From Candidatus Saccharibacteria bacterium CG10_big_fil_rev_8_21_14_0_10_47_8 (GTDB lineage Bacteria; Patescibacteriota; Saccharimonadia; Saccharimonadales; UBA10212): 9,368 bases of DNA. Of the stretch, positions 6,247 through 9,368 are shown one piece after another. Numbering within the stretch: position 1 is the stretch's first letter; every line of letters begins with the position of its first letter. Position numbers and translations under genes: made by a program. The notes under the pieces were generated by a model, which saw only the letters and a program-made list of their open reading frames with translations, was not told where the DNA came from and ran no database searches. Location of the stretch: contig PFEG01000062.1 of assembly GCA_002793885.1 (NCBI GenBank), positions 1-9,368 on the forward strand, written 5' to 3'.

Positions 6247-6252
6247 TATATA
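6247..6252 (-). promoter_or_regulatory. -10-like TATATA placed for a leaderless start of the oxidoreductase gene
   Basis: On the - strand TATATA ends exactly 7 bases before ATG 6239, which would put transcription start within a base or so of the initiator codon. No Shine-Dalgarno sequence and no strong -35 are present. The next bases upstream carry the palindrome at 6255-6267. Confidence 0.4.
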
Positions 6253-6254
6253 CA

Positions 6255-6267
6255 CGCTTATTAAGCG
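6255..6267. promoter_or_regulatory. 13-bp palindrome, possible operator
   Basis: CGCTTA-T-TAAGCG is a perfect six-base inverted repeat around one central base. It lies two bases upstream of the putative -10 of the oxidoreductase gene, where a bound dimeric repressor could block RNA polymerase. No regulator gene is adjacent and no second copy was noticed in the window. Confidence 0.35.
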
Positions 6268-6302
6268 AACGAAGGGGGCGATAGGGATTGATATCTTTTG
6301 AT

Positions 6303-7436
6303 CTACACTATGACCTTAGATATAGCCGGGACCAGCCTATCATCCAAAACGCTTGGTATAATGTGTTCCGCATCGGGAGACTCTACCAGTTTGGCGATAG
6401 CTTCAGCGGCCGCTATTTTGTGATCATCGGTAATCATGTGAACGCGATTATCCAAGGCTCCCCGGAAGATACCTGGAAAGGCCAAGGCGTTATTAACCTG
6501 GTTAGGGAAATCGCTTCGTCCGGATGCCGCAATCGCCGCGCCGGCTGATTTAGCCAAGTCTGGCATTATCTCTGGGGTAGGGTTGGCCATAGCGAATACA
6601 ATTGCCTTACTCGCCATAGTCTTGACCATCGCGGCCGTTAACAGCCCTGGTTGAGACACTCCAATAAACACATCGGCTCCAGCAATCACGTCGGCCAGCG
6701 ACCCGTCTACATTATTTCGATTAGTAATGTTCAAAAGAGTTTTCTTAACACCGTTCAGATTATTCCTAGATTTGCTGATAACTCCCCGGCTATCAACAAC
6801 CACAATTTGCGGTTGGGCATATTTATAAAGCAGTTTGGCGATAGCAACCCCAGCCGAACCAGCGCCAATCAGCACAATTTTACAATCGTGTAATTTCTTT
6901 CCGGTTAACTTAGTGGCGTTAATCAGACCAGCCAACACCACGATGGCCGTACCGTGTTGATCGTCGTGCATAACCGGTATCGGCAGAGCCTTTTTTAAGC
7001 GCTCCTCCACTTCAAAACAAATCGGCGCCGCGATGTCTTCCAAATTTATTCCACCAAAACCGGGCGCGATGGCTTTAACTGCGGCGACTATTTCATCGGC
7101 CGAATGAACATTAATAACAATTGGTACGGCATCGATGTTGGCAAAATGTTTAAACAACATGCATTTGCCCTCCATAACCGGCAAGGCCCCATACGGGCCG
7201 ATGTTGCCGAGCCCCAATACCGCCGAACCGTCGCTGATTACCGCCACGTTATTGTTAAGCCAGGTGTAATCGCGAGTCTTACCAGGATTTTTAGCGACAT
7301 AGCTGCTAACCGTGGCCACCCCTGGTGTATAGTAAATACTCAGTTTTTCTTTGCTATCTAAAGTGTCTTTGAGTTCTATGCCAATTTTGCCTTTTAGTTT
7401 TTTGTGTTGCTTAAGAGCCTCTTTGCCAAAATCCAT
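6303..7436 (-). CDS. NAD(P)-dependent malic enzyme (oxaloacetate-decarboxylating)
   Basis: Converts malate to pyruvate and CO2 while reducing NAD(P)+. Taken from the ATG at 7436 the protein has 377 residues, near the usual 380-410 for short bacterial malic enzymes. Active-site elements in this numbering are YYTPGVA with catalytic Tyr36, MEGKCMLFK with Lys91, NLEDI with metal ligands Glu133/Asp134, and HDDQHGTA with Asp158. The Rossmann loop GAGSAG is at 191-196, followed by ANPTPE (284-289) and SDFPNQVNN. It has no phosphotransacetylase-like C-terminal extension. An ATG three codons earlier (7445) gives 380 residues, but that ATG overlaps a TATAAT, and relatives usually begin near MD-x-x-K-E-(A/S)-L. 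It lies between typA (47-base gap) and the oxidoreductase gene (63-base gap) on the same strand. Cofactor preference is not readable with confidence. Confidence 0.94.
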   Translation of the reverse strand: MDFGKEALKQHKKLKGKIGIELKDTLDSKEKLSIYYTPGVATVSSYVAKNPGKTRDYTWLNNNVAVISDGSAVLGLGNIGPYGALPVMEGKCMLFKHFANIDAVPIVINVHSADEIVAAVKAIAPGFGGINLEDIAAPICFEVEERLKKALPIPVMHDDQHGTAIVVLAGLINATKLTGKKLHDCKIVLIGAGSAGVAIAKLLYKYAQPQIVVVDSRGVISKSRNNLNGVKKTLLNITNRNNVDGSLADVIAGADVFIGVSQPGLLTAAMVKTMASKAIVFAMANPTPEIMPDLAKSAGAAIAASGRSDFPNQVNNALAFPGIFRGALDNRVHMITDDHKIAAAEAIAKLVESPDAEHIIPSVLDDRLVPAISKVIV

Positions 7437-7443
7437 GCTTAAC

Positions 7444-7449
7444 ATTATA
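7444..7449 (-). promoter_or_regulatory. -10 box TATAAT for a leaderless malic enzyme transcript
   Basis: A perfect TATAAT on the - strand ends 7 bases before ATG 7436, so transcription would begin at about 7437, one base before the initiator. The upstream ATG at 7445 lies inside the box and would not be transcribed from this promoter. No Shine-Dalgarno sequence and no clear -35 are seen. It implies that malic enzyme can be expressed independently of typA. Confidence 0.5.
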
Positions 7450-7483
7450 GACGAAACCGCGGCTTTTTGCTGACGCCCAAAGG

Positions 7484-9313
7484 TTACTGTTGGCGTTTGC
7501 GTTTGTTGGGATCAAGTTGGCGCTTACGAAGGCGCAGTGATTTTGGAGTAATCTCCAGCAGCTCATCATTTTCTATAAAGTCTATGCATTGTTCCAAGCT
7601 TAAAATAGTTGGCGGAGTCAGCTGCACCACGCCGTCGCTGGATGAGCTGCGCATATTGGTGAGGTGTTTGGCTTTACAGACATTAATTTCCATATCGTCG
7701 CGGCGGCCGTTAAGGCCGATTATCTGGCCGGCATAAACTTTTTGGGCCGGCCCGACAAAACATGTTCCTCGGCCTTCGGCGGTTTGGAGTGAATAGGCCG
7801 TAGTGAGCCCGGTTTCCCAGGCGATAAGCGCGCCGTTACGCAGTTGCGGCAAATCAGCTCCCATAGGCTTGTAACCAATAAGCAAGCTATGTACTACAAC
7901 CGTGCCCTTGGTTTTAGTGGTTAAGATACTTCGTAGTCCAAGCAGAGTTCTGGTTGGTATTTCATATATTAGCTTGGTGACACCTTTTGAAGTGGAAAAT
8001 TGCTCTTTAAGCGTTGAACGGCGGGCGCCAACTTCCATCTGAACAGCGCCAACATGCTCGGCTGGGACTTCGATTATAAGCTCTTCTACCGGCTCCATTG
8101 TGACGCCACTTTCTTCCTTAACGACAACTTGCGGGCGGCTGACCTCAAACTCAAAGCCTTCGCGGCGCATAGTTTCAATTAAGACACTCAGGTGCAGCTC
8201 GCCGCGTCCGCTTACTAAATAGCCAATGCCGCTTTCTTCGACCCGCAGGCCAATGTTGACTTCCAGCTCCTTGTTCAGCCGCTGGCCAATCTGCCTGGAG
8301 GTATTAAATTCACCTTCCTGACCCTTAAAGGGCGAGGTGTTGGGGCCCATATATATTTTTAAAGTAGGCTCTTCTATCTCTATGGTATCTAGAGCTTCCG
8401 GATTAACGCTATCGGCGATGGTTTCGCCAATTTGGGCGTCGGCAACACCCGTTAGCTGGACGATGTCCCCGGCTATGCCTTCAGTAACCTCGAACTTAGC
8501 TAAACCATGGCTTTTCCAAACACCATCCACTCGTCCCTTAATCTGTGAGCCATCCTTTTTGCAAAGCACAACTAAATCGCCGGGCTTGATACGCCCACGG
8601 CTGATCCTGCCAATGGCGTATTTGCCCTTAAAGTTGTCCCAGGCCAGAGCCGTAACCAGCATTTGCAGCGGTTTATCGAGTTCTACGTTGGGTGCCGGTA
8701 TTTCCGTGACAATAGCATCAAATATGGGTGATAGGTCGCCTTTGGCTTCCGAGTCAGCCGGAATAGTCGCCCAGGCTTTACCGGTCCGTCCCACAGCATA
8801 ATAAACAGGGTAGTGCAGCTGGTCTTCATGGACAGCCAGTTCTAAAAACAAGTCAGATAGTTCATCTTCTACTTCTTTAATGCGGCTGCCTGGCTTATCT
8901 ATCTTATTGATGATAACAATCGGCTTAAGCTCGCTGGCCAGGGCTTTGCCAAGGACAAATTTGGTTTGGGGCATCGGACCTTCTTGCGCGTCTATAATCA
9001 ACAGGCAGCCATCGGCCATGTTAAGCGTGCGCTCAACTTCGCCGCTAAAATCGGCGTGGCCCGGGGTATCTATGATGTTGATTCGGTAGCCGTCATGCTC
9101 TACGGCTGTAACTTTAGCAGTTATCGTAATCCCGCGTTCTTTTTCCTGGTCATTACTGTCCATAATAAGGTCTTGGGTCATCTCTGCCTGATTGTCTCTA
9201 AAAGTTTGGGATTGCTTTAATAGCCCGTCTACCAAGGTAGTCTTACCATGGTCTACGTGCGCAATAACAGCAATATTGCGAATTTTAGAAGGGTTTAGAG
9301 CAAATTGTCGCAT
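7484..9313 (-). CDS. typA: Ribosome-associated translational GTPase TypA/BipA
   Basis: A 609-residue GTPase of the EF-G/LepA class that binds ribosomes and supports ribosome assembly and growth under stress or low temperature. The GTPase domain has G1 AHVDHGKTT (18-26), G2 GITIT (61-65), G3 DTPGH (82-86) and G4 NKID (136-139). Beta-barrel domain II follows, then the EF-G-like domains (TSPFKGQEGEF, SGRGELHLSVLIETMRREG, PVEELIIEVP). The TypA-specific C-terminal domain is recognisable by GRRDDMEINVCKAKHLTNMR and VQLTPP. Length matches the family (about 605-615) and no motif is broken. It starts at ATG 9313, since MRQFALNPSKIRNIAVIAH is a normal N-terminus, though no Shine-Dalgarno sequence is visible. 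It is first in the - strand run. Separation from LepA and EF-G is clear from the C-terminal domain. Confidence 0.97.
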   Translation of the reverse strand: MRQFALNPSKIRNIAVIAHVDHGKTTLVDGLLKQSQTFRDNQAEMTQDLIMDSNDQEKERGITITAKVTAVEHDGYRINIIDTPGHADFSGEVERTLNMADGCLLIIDAQEGPMPQTKFVLGKALASELKPIVIINKIDKPGSRIKEVEDELSDLFLELAVHEDQLHYPVYYAVGRTGKAWATIPADSEAKGDLSPIFDAIVTEIPAPNVELDKPLQMLVTALAWDNFKGKYAIGRISRGRIKPGDLVVLCKKDGSQIKGRVDGVWKSHGLAKFEVTEGIAGDIVQLTGVADAQIGETIADSVNPEALDTIEIEEPTLKIYMGPNTSPFKGQEGEFNTSRQIGQRLNKELEVNIGLRVEESGIGYLVSGRGELHLSVLIETMRREGFEFEVSRPQVVVKEESGVTMEPVEELIIEVPAEHVGAVQMEVGARRSTLKEQFSTSKGVTKLIYEIPTRTLLGLRSILTTKTKGTVVVHSLLIGYKPMGADLPQLRNGALIAWETGLTTAYSLQTAEGRGTCFVGPAQKVYAGQIIGLNGRRDDMEINVCKAKHLTNMRSSSSDGVVQLTPPTILSLEQCIDFIENDELLEITPKSLRLRKRQLDPNKRKRQQ

Positions 9314-9356
9314 ATAAAAACTGACCCGCTTATCTGGTTAGTAACTCTTTAGACCT

Positions 9357-9362
9357 ACTATA
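9357..9362 (-). promoter_or_regulatory. -10-like TATAGT upstream of typA
   Basis: TATAGT on the - strand lies 43 bases before ATG 9313, which would give a leader of about 37 bases without a clear Shine-Dalgarno sequence. The -35 position falls outside the window, so the promoter cannot be confirmed. Confidence 0.35.
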
Positions 9363-9368
9363 CCATAA

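Noticed and set aside
4083..6283. Eleven-base word AGGGGGCGATA at 4083-4093 and again at 6273-6283, as a shared regulatory element.
   Set aside because: An 11-base repeat is expected by chance in a window this long, one copy is a ribosome site, and the contexts differ.
8337..8801. 154-codon frame on the + strand opposite typA.
   Set aside because: Antisense shadow of a fully conserved GTPase gene; low-complexity Ser/Pro-rich translation.

Overview
The window looks like a chromosomal segment of a candidate-phyla-radiation (Patescibacteria) bacterium, most likely Saccharibacteria (TM7) or a close relative. This rests on gene content and style, not on a database search: a short secreted protein with a degenerate prepilin-like N-terminus, a bacterial PH-like protein of a type I associate with Saccharibacteria, a membrane NqrB/RnfD-like domain fused to a ferredoxin-reductase domain without the rest of a respiratory complex, and a stand-alone malic enzyme. 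Stop codons include TAA, TAG and TGA, and TGA is not read as glycine, so the code-25 lineages (Absconditabacteria, Gracilibacteria) are unlikely. No tRNA, rRNA, CRISPR array, IS element or phage gene was found.

Layout. Positions 2-2717 (+ strand) are a compact run: the 3' part of rtcB (RNA ligase), an 81-residue unknown protein, a CCA-adding tRNA nucleotidyltransferase and a 58-residue two-helix membrane protein. The gaps are 8, 9 and 17 bases, so this is a likely operon with an RNA-repair theme. Positions 2718-3480 are gene-poor: a spacer with a short tandem motif, then a broken gene for a small exported protein (2941-3320; a frameshift at an A7 run plus an in-frame TAA), then a spacer with inverted repeats. 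At 3481-4644 a PAS-only protein (- strand) and a PH-like protein (+ strand) diverge from an 84-bp shared upstream region.

From 4716 to 9313 everything is on the - strand: typA/bipA (translational GTPase), malic enzyme, and the NqrB/RnfD-like::FNR fusion, transcribed in that order. Malic enzyme makes NAD(P)H from malate and the fusion protein is predicted to take electrons from NAD(P)H at the membrane, so the last two could form a small redox pair. Both have a -10-like hexamer exactly 7 bases before the preferred ATG and no Shine-Dalgarno sequence, which suggests leaderless transcripts. The + strand genes checked mostly have purine-rich Shine-Dalgarno-like sequences.

Most of the window is recognisable housekeeping. 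The points worth a second look are the RNA-repair cluster with its unknown small protein, the decayed secreted-protein gene, the fusion oxidoreductase that lacks the covalent-FMN motif, and the leaderless-type promoters with a palindrome between 6255 and 6267.
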